Below, in pieces: positions 7,441 through 16,186 of a stretch of DNA of 16,446 bases. Position 1 is the first letter of the stretch, and the number at the start of each line of letters is the position of its first letter. The notes beneath the pieces are model-generated. The model was not told the origin of the DNA, did not search any database, and was given only the letters and a program-made list of their open reading frames with translations. The position numbers were made by a program, and so were the translations under genes. This stretch comes from Ectocarpus siliculosus (lineage: Eukaryota > Sar > Phaeophyceae > Ectocarpales > Ectocarpaceae): NCBI GenBank assembly GCA_000310025.1, contig FN648953.1:1-16446 (forward strand), read 5' to 3'.

Positions 7441-8560
7441 GCTGCGAAACAAAACACTGGTGTACGAAATGCGAAATTCGGACTGAGCAGTGTATCATGT
7501 ATGCATGCAAAGTTCATTAATCTGTTGTCAATATTTTGAGAGAAGGTCTTCGTAGGATGAATTGTAGCGATGACATTCACAGCAGTGTCGTGAGATCTAC
7601 CGGTGTTTCTACTCTTCCTCTGGCAACATACATACATAATTCGGCGGTAAATCGGTACAGCAGCAGTGTGTGCCACACGCACGTGGGATCACTCGTATTC
7701 AATGATGTTCTCTCCAGCATCTTCTTATCTGTAGACTGGCATTCCTTCCCACTCTTCGTTTGAGAGAGCCTGGAAAACAACCATGTTTTATGTACCTCCT
7801 CAGCAGCTCTTTCGCCGACGGGTGCTGTGCGCTCCAGCCTCTCTACTCCAAGCCGTCATTGAAAGCTGGGGGGGATAAACCACGCCAAGGCACACATCCA
7901 TGCCGGAACTATGACTATTCCACGCTAGGAGTAGCAAGAGCATGCCTTGAGGACCGATCAGGCTCTCACTTCCTCATCTGGTAGACGAGAAAATACGCAA
8001 GGTCTTCCAGAGAAGAGAGGGTGGTGTGTGTGTGTACTATAGTCTACAGTAACACTGCTGATGTAGTCTACCATTCTAGCGATCGAATCAACAAGATTGG
8101 TCCTCTCTCCAATCACCTCACCACGAGCTTTCTCCGTCCACGCTACTGCTGTGCACAGGGGCGCGGCTTTCTTCGCGCATACGGCGCTGTCAAGGGAACC
8201 CATGTACTTGACTGGATCCGTTGTCCTCCACCGCCGCACAATACCCACACACACACCTGCCGCATCCACCCACCTTTTTCCCCTGCTGTTGCGAGAGCTT
8301 GGCGAGCGCGAGTCAGGAGCCGTCCTGAAGGTGGTGGTGGATCACTCCCAGTCTTGTGTCTTCCAGGTTCACTCGCTACCCTCTCGCCCGCCTCCTTCCT
8401 GCTACTGTTGTGTCTCGGTGTCTCGGTGCTGCTGTGCCACAGGTCCGTGTGGGGGGGTGTCGATGTTTCCCTCTTTCCCCCCCCCAAATAAATGTGGAAC
8501 GAACGTAACGCCACCTTCCACTATTTTCAAATCCTCGCCAGAATGGCCCCAAGGAACTCT
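7441..8560. other. No supported gene; overlapping open frames only
   Basis: Open frames of 100-157 codons overlap on both strands (minus 7958-8269, plus 8097-8570, minus 8143-8514) and none shows a domain I know. The plus frame from 8097 holds FPLLLRELGERESGAVLK, and the minus frame 7958-8269 holds TEKARGEVIGERTNLVDSIA. Either could be an exon, but the signals do not decide. A GT-rich microsatellite lies near 8020-8035 and GTAGWCTAC-type palindromes lie near 8038 and 8065. A G-run (8452-8458) and C-run (8478-8486) sit close to a possible AATAAA at 8488-8493. Confidence 0.4.
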
Positions 8561-8562
8561 AG

Positions 8563-8577
8563 CACTGTAGACTACAG
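8563..8577. repeat. Near-perfect palindrome ACTGTAG-A-CTACAGT
   Basis: Two 7 base arms pair around one central base. It is the most complete example of the GTAGWCTAC motif that recurs between 8.0 and 11.2 kb (also 8038, 8065, 9177, 11107, 11152). Confidence 0.8.
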
Positions 8578-9187
8578 TTCATCCGCTGCTGCTACTCAGG
8601 CGGCTCCCGAAGTGGGAGGTGGAGGAGGAGGAGGGCGAGGTCGACAATGAAAATCTACCTCGGGAGATGTGGAGGTGAGATCGGCGGCGGTGGGTCGTGT
8701 GCTTGCATGACAGAGAGCGGCTTTTTTTTGGTCGAGTGGATCCACAGCGGGATGGGCAAGCACGCTCACACAAGTACCTACTGTAGCATGCTGCTGCTGC
8801 TGCTCGAACATCGTGGATAGAGGACATCAAAGCCCAGCCGTACAAAGCACTACTGCTGATTCTGCCGCTGCCGCTGCCGCTGGTAATGCTGCGTTTCCTC
8901 CGTCTTGATCCGGTCCACAGGTTGTGCATGTACACGTCATACAGCAGTCTACGCACAGACATTGATTGGCACGTAGAGAAGGATTCAAAGAGATATATTT
9001 GGTTTGCTCGCTGTCGGCAGTACAGCAGTCGCTGCGGCAAGCAATAGCCACGCCATTGTCTGCTGCTGTGCTCATGCACCCGAAGGAGGAGGCTGTGATC
9101 TCTCCGCGAGCACCTATGAATCAACATCCGGGTCAGTGTGGTCGTGTGGTCTCCCTGCTCTTCCATGATGATGATGTAGTCTATGTT
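8578..9187. other. Low-complexity, CTG/CCGCTG-rich stretch without a supported gene
   Basis: Microsatellites dominate: GGA-type repeats near 8620-8636, (CTG)5 near 8791-8805, and (CCGCTG)3 near 8861-8882. Minus-strand frames here are rich in homopolymers (QQQQ, runs of proline, runs of alanine) as a result. The longest, 8579-9166 minus, is serine/arginine-rich and unrecognised. A plus frame from 8966 runs to 9379. None is convincing. Confidence 0.4.
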
Positions 9188-9879
9188 GGTTCAGTTCGTA
9201 CCTCTCACGCATGGTTTCATGTGCACACACACAGGCAGAAGATCGCAGGCCTGTGGGACTTCAGCCTACTGCCTATTTGTCCATGGTGTTGCTGTTATCT
9301 AACACTGCCATGTGCCATGCTGGCGAAGAGCAGCTTCTCTCTGAACAGATGGGCTTATCGTTTGTGTGTATCAACGTAGCGGAGTCTGTAGGCACTCTGT
9401 AGCAGGCCTTGGCTGCAGCAGAGCATTATTGTGAGAGCGTGTGTGTCGTCTCGGAGTCTCATTGTTCTAGGCCGGTTGGTCGGAAGCCTGGCCCGGCTCA
9501 CACTCAACCTCCCCTGCGATACGAGAGCAGCTACGACAGCAGCAGCAGCAGATCGGGTTCCCAACACACGCGGTGCAACCGGTCTGGAGGCGGAGAGGCA
9601 ACCGAAACGGAATTCCCGAACGAAAAAACTCGCAAAAAAACACTGTCACTGCAATCAGAAACAGAACAGCAGTATCGGAATGGTTCTTTCTCTTTGTGGG
9701 GCAGCTGGGGCAGCTTGCTGTTGCAGCATGGCCTTGTTTACGGAACAGTCATTTTTTCGCTATCGAATTGTCTCTGGCGCCATTGCTTCGAGCTCCCTTG
9801 TGGCTTGTGGGATAGGAAGCAGTGGTGCAGGCCCTCCGAAAAGGGGTCGGTCTGTCTGACTCTCCAGCTGCCTACATAG
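9188..9879 (+). other. Open frame of ~230 codons broken by one TAG; possible exon or pseudogene
   Basis: One plus-strand frame is open from about 9188 to 9879 except for a single TAG at 9400-9402. The first part starts with a possible acceptor (CACACACACAG before 9236) and includes EDRRPVGLQPTAYLS. The second is polar and serine-rich with YESSYDSSSSRSGSQ and ETEFPNEKTRKK (about 9520-9640), partly due to a (CAG)5 run at 9537-9551. I recognise no domain. Two other plus frames overlap it (9431-9859, 9573-9815), so it may be compositional chance. Confidence 0.15.
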
Positions 9880-10888
9880 CTGCTTGCCATCGAACACAGC
9901 AGTCTCGAACGGGTCCGCCGGACATCCTCTCAGGTGTGCGCTTGTTGTTGTGTGCATCCCCCTGCATAGGTATGCATGGGCCGCTCGGACTTGGGAGCTG
10001 CCTACCGTGCGTGACTTTTGTGTAGGCATGCATGGATGCATGGGTTACAGGCCGACCGTCCAGCTGCCAGCTGCCAGCTGCCAACTGTTTGCGATCAAAG
10101 CCATACATATTTGTAGCAGGGGTCCGCTGGGTATCCTAATCCTCACGTGTTCGGTCCTCGTACAAAATACTCATGCGTCTGGATGTGCATGCAACATGCA
10201 ACAACGCAACAACAAACAACGAACCTCTCGTGGAACCAACTTTTCGATTCTTGCGAACCACAATGCGGAGTTGATGCCAAATCCAGTTCTTCGCCAACTC
10301 GACGCGGCGCTCGCTCACTCGCTCGCTTCTTGGCTACATGCTCATCCATGCACCTGGGCAGATCTTGGGTACAGGTACATTAGTCTACATGTACCGTCGA
10401 CGTCGGTGTATCTAGATTCTGCGAGTTCCGGGGATGGATGCCTCCGTGCCATGCATGCGCCTCCTGAGTATATGCTCAGCAGTACATGCAGGTCTATCCC
10501 GATCCTCTTTTCTTGATGCTGTGGTGCATTGCGCGTGCACGTCGGGTACTCTAACTGTTACAGGGGGCGGGCGCAGCGGAGGCGGAGGAACAGGAGGGAA
10601 GCTGAGAAGCTGCTGTTGGTGGTGTGGGTGAACGGGGAGCGGCAGGCATGAGGAGGCAAGGCGTGGTCGCACCGAATCTAGTCTATGTATGCATTTATCC
10701 CTGGCAACGACCAAGACCGACGGTGGAGCAACAGGTACGTACAGCAGTAGGCACGGCGGCACGCTACCATTCAGTGTACATGCAATAGGTAGTGTGTGCA
10801 TACTGCCATGCTTCCCATCCCTCCCGCTGCTGGCAGCATCTATTTTGTCTGTGCTGATGACGACAGCAGTGAAGACAGTCGTACTACA
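9880..10888. other. Non-coding-looking stretch rich in ATGCAT and CAGCAGT words
   Basis: No gene is supported. It contains a 7 base tandem repeat CCAGCTG in about four copies (10059-10087), many GCATGCA/TGCATG words (9969, 10026-10038, 10184, 10451), a GGTACA...TGTACC inverted repeat near 10376-10395, and a GGAGGCGGAGG-type G-rich run near 10565-10600. Frames such as plus 9884-10516 and minus 10412-10915 overlap heavily and are unrecognised. Confidence 0.45.
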
Positions 10889-10890
10889 TA

Positions 10891-11107
10891 CCGTATATGA
10901 CACAAGATAACACACCCCCTTGGCCGATTTTCAAAGCTCGATTTCTCAACAGCAGGAAGAGTCACAGCGCCGAAAACGGCGGCGTTGGAACCGTCTCGTC
11001 GAGAGCTGTTCGAAAACGTATTGTTTCATTTATGCATCCTCTTCGTCGTGGAGTAATCGAGCTTTGAAAATCGGTCCAGGGGGTGTGTTATCTTGTGTCA
11101 TATACGG
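10891..11107. mobile_element. 217 bp MITE with long inverted repeats and TA flanks
   Basis: The left end CCGTATATGACACAAGATAA (from 10891) continues to GCTCGATT at 10936-10943, and the whole stretch is repeated inverted at 11056-11107 with about two mismatches in 50. Weaker similarity (CTC..C....GAAGAG) continues inward to about 10960 and 11040, so the terminal repeats are 50-75 bases and the unpaired middle is only ~75 bases. The dinucleotide TA flanks both ends (10889-10890, 11108-11109), as expected for Tc1/mariner-type insertion. There is no transposase; it would be moved in trans. Its inverted ends explain why two opposed ORFs (minus from 10915, plus from 11083) both begin MCYLVSYTV; these are not genes. 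Confidence 0.8.
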
Positions 11108-11109
11108 TA

Positions 11110-12445
11110 GTCTACGCTGTTGTAGTTCTTGCATGGCTCTCTTATCGCCGTAGACTATGGTCTATTTTGAAGAGTGTGCCCCCCTCATGCATCATCGATC
11201 GTTCAGATTTTATTCGTGTTGTTGCTCCCACAAACAATCGCCATTTCGATACGCAGACGAAAAATGGTCCTGGCCCGAAGCCAGCCGGCCTGCTCGACTC
11301 TACTGGTTGGTGTAGCTCGTTGTACTGACCGCCGACTGCTCACCCGCGCGCACCCGCCGGCAAAGTGCGCGATAAATATCACAAATGTCGCTCAATGTCA
11401 ATGTGCATGGCATGAAGGAACGTGCTCAACCTACTTTTTTCTTTGGGTCGACCTCTCTCTCGTCGATGTCAGCGTTCTTTTAAACATTTTGGGTCTACAG
11501 GCAGGCGTCCTGACAGATCATTGACTGATCATTTGCAAATGCTGGTGTGGTGGCATGCCATGGAGTTGCCGCCCTATATCCCTCCACGCCAGGTGTTGGC
11601 AGATCTATAGGTATGGTGTGTCTGTATTATTACCATCGACCGCGCTAACCGGTCACCATTGGAAAGACGTTAGTACCAGCGGGTAAAATCAAGGTCCCTT
11701 AGAAAGATGCACAACGCTCTAAATGCGAATGCCACAGTAGTGAATCTCTCCCCGTATCCTTTCACACAGACACACATCAACAGCTCCACGTACATGCCCT
11801 CACCCTGAATCTAGGAAGCTACTGAATCAAAGAGCGGAGGGCAGCAAAAAGGGGCATTTCAAGCCCAACCAGGCCAGGACATCGTGGTATGTTGCCTATT
11901 CTCCAAATTTGAAAATCGTACACTTCCAAGATCCAGCAGTCATCGTGTCTGCGGCTACACTACACAGCAGCGGCAGCAGTATAGACGTTCAACAGTGTTG
12001 TAACACAAACATGACACTATCATCATAGCCCTATAGCCCCACCCGAACCTAGAGAGCCACTGATGCAAAGGTAGGTGTGTGCTGGTGTGCTTGCGTGCTT
12101 GCGGGAATTGTGGGCAAATCACAGGAGCTGTAGTGAGCCGGCAGGGCTCACATTGAGGAGGGGACAGAGAAGTACAGAAGTGCAAAAACCAGCTGTGGGT
12201 CTACAAGCCCTCTCACTGGTCATTTTCACTCATCATTTGAATATACTGAGAATAGAGTAGTTTAGGCAGCTTGACGACTGATCTTTTCAAGGTCTACAAA
12301 CCTTACCTGCCCTACTGGCCGCACCGCGACCATGCATCAACCCTTCTGTGCCCACCATCCTGTCGCGGGCTGCCCTTACGGCATATATGGGGTTAGATAG
12401 CTGATTCGTCTACTGAAGTACACTGTCTCTTTTTTCTGCACTTGT
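11110..12445. other. No supported gene; weak duplicated motif block
   Basis: Short unrecognised frames only (plus 11174-11524, plus 11422-11610, minus 11955-12185). Right after the MITE, GTAGTCTAC (11107-11115) and GTAGACTAT (11152-11160) form another inverted pair. A diverged duplication links 11765-11835 with about 12003-12078: CCCTGAATCTAGGAAGC and ACCCGAACCTAGAGAGC are each followed by a similar CACTGA..CAAAG block. 12290-12445 shows nothing further. Confidence 0.4.
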
Positions 12446-12718
12446 GTGTCTCTCTCTCCCGCACTCTCTCCCCCCCTTTTTATTTTTTTGCCGAAAACAA
12501 AAGAAGATAGACCCGAAGTATCCACAAGCCGGCCGCTGCAAGTACTTAGCTGCGAGACCAGTAGCATCAAGATGACAATACAGCACGCCAAGAGCAGACC
12601 AGTACACTGGTGTCCTCATGCCAAAACCAAGGCAGAACAGGCAACAGCGATCCTTGAAGGAGATGTTCCTATAATATCTAGATCCAGTCAATATGCCAAG
12701 CAGACAAGTCTGGGTTAA
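12446..12718 (+). other. Candidate exon-like open frame, unrecognised
   Basis: A 90-codon frame (opening codon GTG, ending TAA at 12716-12718) follows a long pyrimidine tract (about 12445-12490) that ends in AAAAG, a possible splice acceptor near 12502. After it the frame reads EDRPEVSTSRPLQVLSCETS and then KTKAEQATAILEGDVPIISR, an ordinary, non-repetitive composition. There is no ATG at a suitable place, no domain is recognised, and minus frames (12376-12591, 12410-12727) overlap. It could be an internal exon or chance. Confidence 0.15.
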
Positions 12719-12731
12719 GCAGAACACAAAA

Positions 12732-12763
12732 TGGGCTGGGGGGGTGGGGGGGGCAGGATGTCG
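12732..12763 (+). other. G-run tract with G-quadruplex potential
   Basis: GGGCTGGGGGGGTGGGGGGG and the following GCAGG/GGG hold at least four runs of three or more G within about 40 bases. The minus strand would be an i-motif-like C tract. No gene context gives it a role. Confidence 0.6.
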
Positions 12764-13392
12764 GGAATCCCGCTACACGTGCCCTCCTGAACCAACACAG
12801 CAGGAATTCCGCAGAATTGTGAGGGGGGCACAACCGCTGTCCGTATATCCGCATGTCCCAAACTTCTGTTCATGTCGTGGGGAGCAACACGAGTGGCTGT
12901 TTTCCTTACCAACACATATTGTTGGCGGGTAGCTGAAATGCTGTTTTCTTCCGTGCAAGCTCGACGAAAACAGGGGGTTGAACCTGCGTTGAGTATTTGT
13001 GCAATTGATCGTGTTGTATTCATATTGAAAGAAACAAATCCGATCTCTGCTCAGTTGTTGTACTGATCCAACTGACGCGGACGCCTTGCGTCGCCACAGG
13101 CAAAAATCTACACCAAACGGGTACGTCGTGGGGCACATTACTTGAAATCACAAGACAAAGGAAGGGTCCAGAACAACCAACACATGGAGTGCTTTGTTAC
13201 CCTTCACGCCCCTTCACGCCAATGCTAGACAAGAGCGCATGTAGCACACGACCCGAAGATTCTTCAACCGCCGGCCGGCCCGGATCTCTCGTCAGAAACT
13301 AGAACTCGTGTCAGTCAGGTGGGTCGCTGTTGTCGGGCATCCGGTGTCGTTGCGGTCGTTCGTGGCCTCGGCTTTTTCTGAAGCCAGCCCGT
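12764..13392. other. No supported gene
   Basis: Frames at plus 12872-13066, minus 12773-13138 and minus 12715-13023 overlap and are unrecognised. A 10 base tandem duplication CCTTCACGCC occurs at about 13201-13220. Confidence 0.4.
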
Positions 13393-13695
13393 TCAGGATC
13401 CCGGGCCCCTGCTCTTCGGACCCTCACCAGTATTCTCTTGCGAGATGAGCGGTGAATCCTCTGCTCTGTTGCCCCACGATACCGCTTCCACTGTTTTTCC
13501 ATTCTTGAGTAGGTAACGACCCTTCCCAGAGCCAATGCAAACTACAGCCGGGGTGCGATGGGACGGGGCGGGGGGGAAGCAAGAAGAATGGTCCCTGAAG
13601 AAAGCGGCGGCGGAAATACTGCTGCGAGAGAGGGTGCAGCCCCGGACCGCACAGACTGAAAATCTACGAGAAGCTTCGAAGGTGATCACATTCAT
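13393..13695 (-). CDS. Hypothetical 100-residue ORF or first exon
   Basis: Not recognised. On the minus strand ATG at 13693-13695 (directly after an in-frame TAA) opens 100 codons. The N-terminal ~35 residues are rich in S, R, A and F with few acids (SRRFSVCAVRGCTLSRSS), as in organelle transit peptides. The rest is polar, with GSGKGRYLLKNGKTVEAVSW. About nine codons before the stop the sequence ACTGGTGAGG offers a good splice donor (GTGAGG), so the frame could be a first exon ending there. Against it, a plus-strand frame (13535-13726) and another minus frame (13311-13535) overlap, and its first bases lie at the frayed edge of repeat R copy B. No acceptor or second exon was identified. Confidence 0.25.
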   Translation of the reverse strand: MNVITFEASRRFSVCAVRGCTLSRSSISAAAFFRDHSSCFPPAPSHRTPAVVCIGSGKGRYLLKNGKTVEAVSWGNRAEDSPLISQENTGEGPKSRGPGS

Positions 13696-14748
13696 TTATG
13701 GGATTGCTGTTTGTTTCGCTGTCTAGTGCACCACTGCCACCGACGTGTCGAGCACTACTACAGTAGATGCTGGGCTTGGTTGAGTCTTTTTAAGCCCATT
13801 AACTAGAAGATCAGTGGTGCCAGCCGGCACAATACACAGTAGTCCCTTTCGCGGGACTCTGCTGGATCAACGACGGACGACCCATGTGATGTTTGTGAAA
13901 AACAAATAAATATCCTTCCGTGTTCTCCCGCACTATTTCCAACTGCAATCAGACAATACACGGGGTTGTTCTATTTCATGCCGTTTGATTAATTATAAGT
14001 TGTGGTTTTGGGCAGGTAAAAGGTGCACTCATTGCAGTTTCTAAATTAGTTGGTAGTAGTTTGGTTTTGGATAGGCATATCCATAGGTCCATATGCCCGA
14101 TCTCCCTCCATGTGCTATGCTACGAGTCATCTAGCATCCAACAGCCCCCCTGCTCGTATGCATCGTAAATTAAAAAGATACGGCCAGTTGATTTGAATCC
14201 ACCCTACACATGTGCCATTTGCAGGAGAGGCAAGAGACTTTTTAACTCAAGTCTCCAGGCACTCCATGAAGTAACATTGTCCAGCTCAGGCAAACACTAC
14301 ATAGTTCTAGTCCATCACCCTCTCTTGGCGCTACGCCGCATTAGCACTCGCAATGCACCGAGCTGCCCGCCCGAGGTGATTGTTTTTCAACTGTGCATAG
14401 TTTCTGAGTAGACACAACAATAGAGGAAAGACTGCTCAATGAACCCTTGTCGGTTAAATCTTATTCTAGAAGGCAAGAATCGGAGGAGGAACGACGCGGG
14501 GTCGAAATATCTAAAATTCCCTCTGTATGACCCGGGCTGGTGCGTCATATGTATGCCGAACGGTGTAGACCGGCGCTCAGCATCGATGCAACTGGAAGGA
14601 AGTGGTACAAAACTGTGAATCTCTTCTCAAGGCCAACCTCGAATGCGTTTCGGGAGGTTGCCAATTGCCAATACTTGCTGAAGTGCGTTTCATTTTGGTG
14701 TTCTTGTTTACCAAACGTGTAGTAGTCTCCCCCCCCCCCCCTCCCCCC
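13640..14748 (+). repeat. Repeat R, copy B (uninterrupted, ends in poly-C)
   Basis: This ~1.1 kb stretch aligns, in order, with the three pieces of copy A on the minus strand: 7440-7193, 4773-4700 and 3774-3001. It carries no insertion at either of the two break points, so it is the empty-site reference for both. It ends in a C-run (14729-14741, one T, then six more C), as copy A does (G-run 3001-3008). No intact gene is seen. The plus frame 14169-14411 starts IKKIRPVDLNPPYTCAICRR and has a C..C.......F......LH spacing reminiscent of a C2H2 finger, but the Cys pair is absent from copy A. What R originally was is unknown. Confidence 0.75.
13813..13828. repeat. Palindromic GTGCC(A)GC(C)GGCAC within R
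   Basis: GTGCCAGCCGGCAC is self-complementary except at the centre. The equivalent site in copy A is GTGCCGGCTGGC at 7256-7267. A second small hairpin AGTCCC-TTTCGC-GGGACT follows at about 13842-13859. Confidence 0.6.
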
Positions 14749-14973
14749 AGCTGATGGTGCTGCTGTTCAACTGGGTGTGGAACAGTGAGTGGTATGCGCC
14801 AAGTAGATGGAGGGAAGGGGTGGTTGTGAACTTGTCTAAGAACGGAAACAAGACTGGCCCAGGAAACTACACAGTAGAGCGATCACGCAGCCGAACACAG
14901 TGCGAAAAGTGTTCTGTACGCTGCAGGACGATAGGATAGTGTTGGAGAAGGGAGGTAGGATGAGTGAGGGCCA

Positions 14974-15402
14974 GCAGGTTTCTGTAGGAAGAGGGGGCGC
15001 GTAGACCACGCATTCACGGTAGGGAGAATCATGCAACGTAGAAAGAGGGCGGGGAAGCCAACGTACTGCTTTTTCTTGGACGTGCAAAAGGTATACGATA
15101 CAGTATGGAGAAATGGGCTGCGGAAACAATTGCCGAAGTATGGGATAGAAGGGAAAATGTGGAGAATGCTGAAGAAGATGACAAAGTGTACGAAAAGCGT
15201 TGTCATGCAAGACGGCGAACTGTCTAAACTCTTCAACATTGAACATGGGGTCCCACAAGGTTGCACGCTGTCCCCAACATTGTTCCAGGTGTTCATCAAC
15301 GATCTGTTGAAAGTCGTAGAGGCAGTGGAGAAGGGAGTAAAGTTGGGGGAAACTTCGGTGTCGGGAATTCAGTTCGCGTATGATCTTTTTTTTAATGTCT
15401 GA
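14974..15402 (+). pseudogene. Catalytic core segment of the LINE reverse transcriptase
   Basis: This is the longest uninterrupted piece of the ORF2 remnant, running in one frame to TGA at 15400-15402; an internal ATG is at 15031. It carries RT motif A (FFLDVQKVYDTVW, first catalytic Asp present), the fingers/palm segment NGLRKQLPKYGIEGKMW, motif B (HGVPQGCTLSPTLFQVF) and motif C. Motif C reads FAYDL where active enzymes have [FY]ADDL, so the first of the paired aspartates is replaced by Tyr. The frame is lost just after it in a run of eight T; the family sequence resumes in another frame at 15392. Confidence 0.85.
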
Positions 15403-15479
15403 TACCCCTGACGGACTTCAACTGCAGATTGACGCGACGAAGGATTTTGCGGAAAGGTGGAGATTGAACAGTATAGTAT

Positions 15480-15980
15480 AGATGGAAATGGGGGATCGAG
15501 GAGCTTGCAGTAGTGGATCAGTACACATATCTCGGAGTAGAGGTCGCAATAGACTGTACGTGGAATGTACGCATTTCCAAGGTAGCGGAAAAGGGCAAAA
15601 CACGAGCAGGGAAGCTGCACCCAATGCTCGCAAACCGGCACCTCGATACACGCATCAAATTGACAGTTTTGAAGAGCGTAGTCGTCCCGCCGCTAGAGTA
15701 CGCCGAAAAGAAGGTAGTCAAAGAGCTGGAGGCGGCGCAGATAAAAGCAGCGAAAATATTCCTAGGATGCTCCAAGCGCACAAGTAATGCAGCCGTCAGG
15801 GCAAAACTGGGGACCCAATCCGTACGATTGGGAAGAGACGCACGGAAGCTAAAATGGCTGTACCGCATGCACAGTATGGGAGAGGAGAGGTTGCCGAGGA
15901 CAGCTTGGGAGGAAAAGTGGGCAAACAAGAAGAGGGGTAGACAACCCACGGAGTGGGTTAAGGTTGTAGGTGGCGTATAG
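15480..15980 (+). pseudogene. Thumb/connection segment of the LINE ORF2 remnant
   Basis: Frame open from about 15480 to TAG at 15978-15980. It begins WKWGIEELAVVDQYTYLGVE, the YLGV block that follows the RT palm in many LINEs, and continues through a basic, helix-rich region including EYAEKKVVKELEAAQIKAAK, LGCSKRTSNAAVRAKLG and RDARKLKWLYRMHSM. The GTG at 15513 is an internal codon, not a start. Confidence 0.75.
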
Positions 15981-16186
15981 AAGGAGTTAAGAAATCGACG
16001 AAGTTGATACATTGGAAACGTTGGGTCAAGAGGAGTTCGAGAAGAATATGTCTGTTGCTTTTCCGGAGAGAGAACAGAACATAATCAAACCAAAGAAACC
16101 AAGAAAAATGGGGTCTATTTAGATGTGTACGGCACGTTGAAAGGAAGGGATTGGGTTCAAGGAGTACCTACATGCACCAATGGATA

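Noticed and set aside
8143-9166. Proline-, glutamine- and serine-rich minus-strand ORFs
   Set aside because: Their composition follows directly from CTG, CCGCTG and GGA microsatellites, and several frames overlap.
10412-11328. Two related genes whose proteins both begin MCYLVSYTV
   Set aside because: The shared start comes from the two inverted arms of the MITE at 10891-11107, not from homologous proteins.
14130-14210. tRNA gene suggested by GATTTGAATCC
   Set aside because: No A box, acceptor stem or anticodon arm can be placed around it, and the motif lies within repeat R with a diverged counterpart in copy A.
14193-14411. C2H2 zinc-finger protein
   Set aside because: YTCAICRR followed by F......LH is only partly like a C2H2 finger, the second His is missing, and the homologous copy A lacks the Cys pair.
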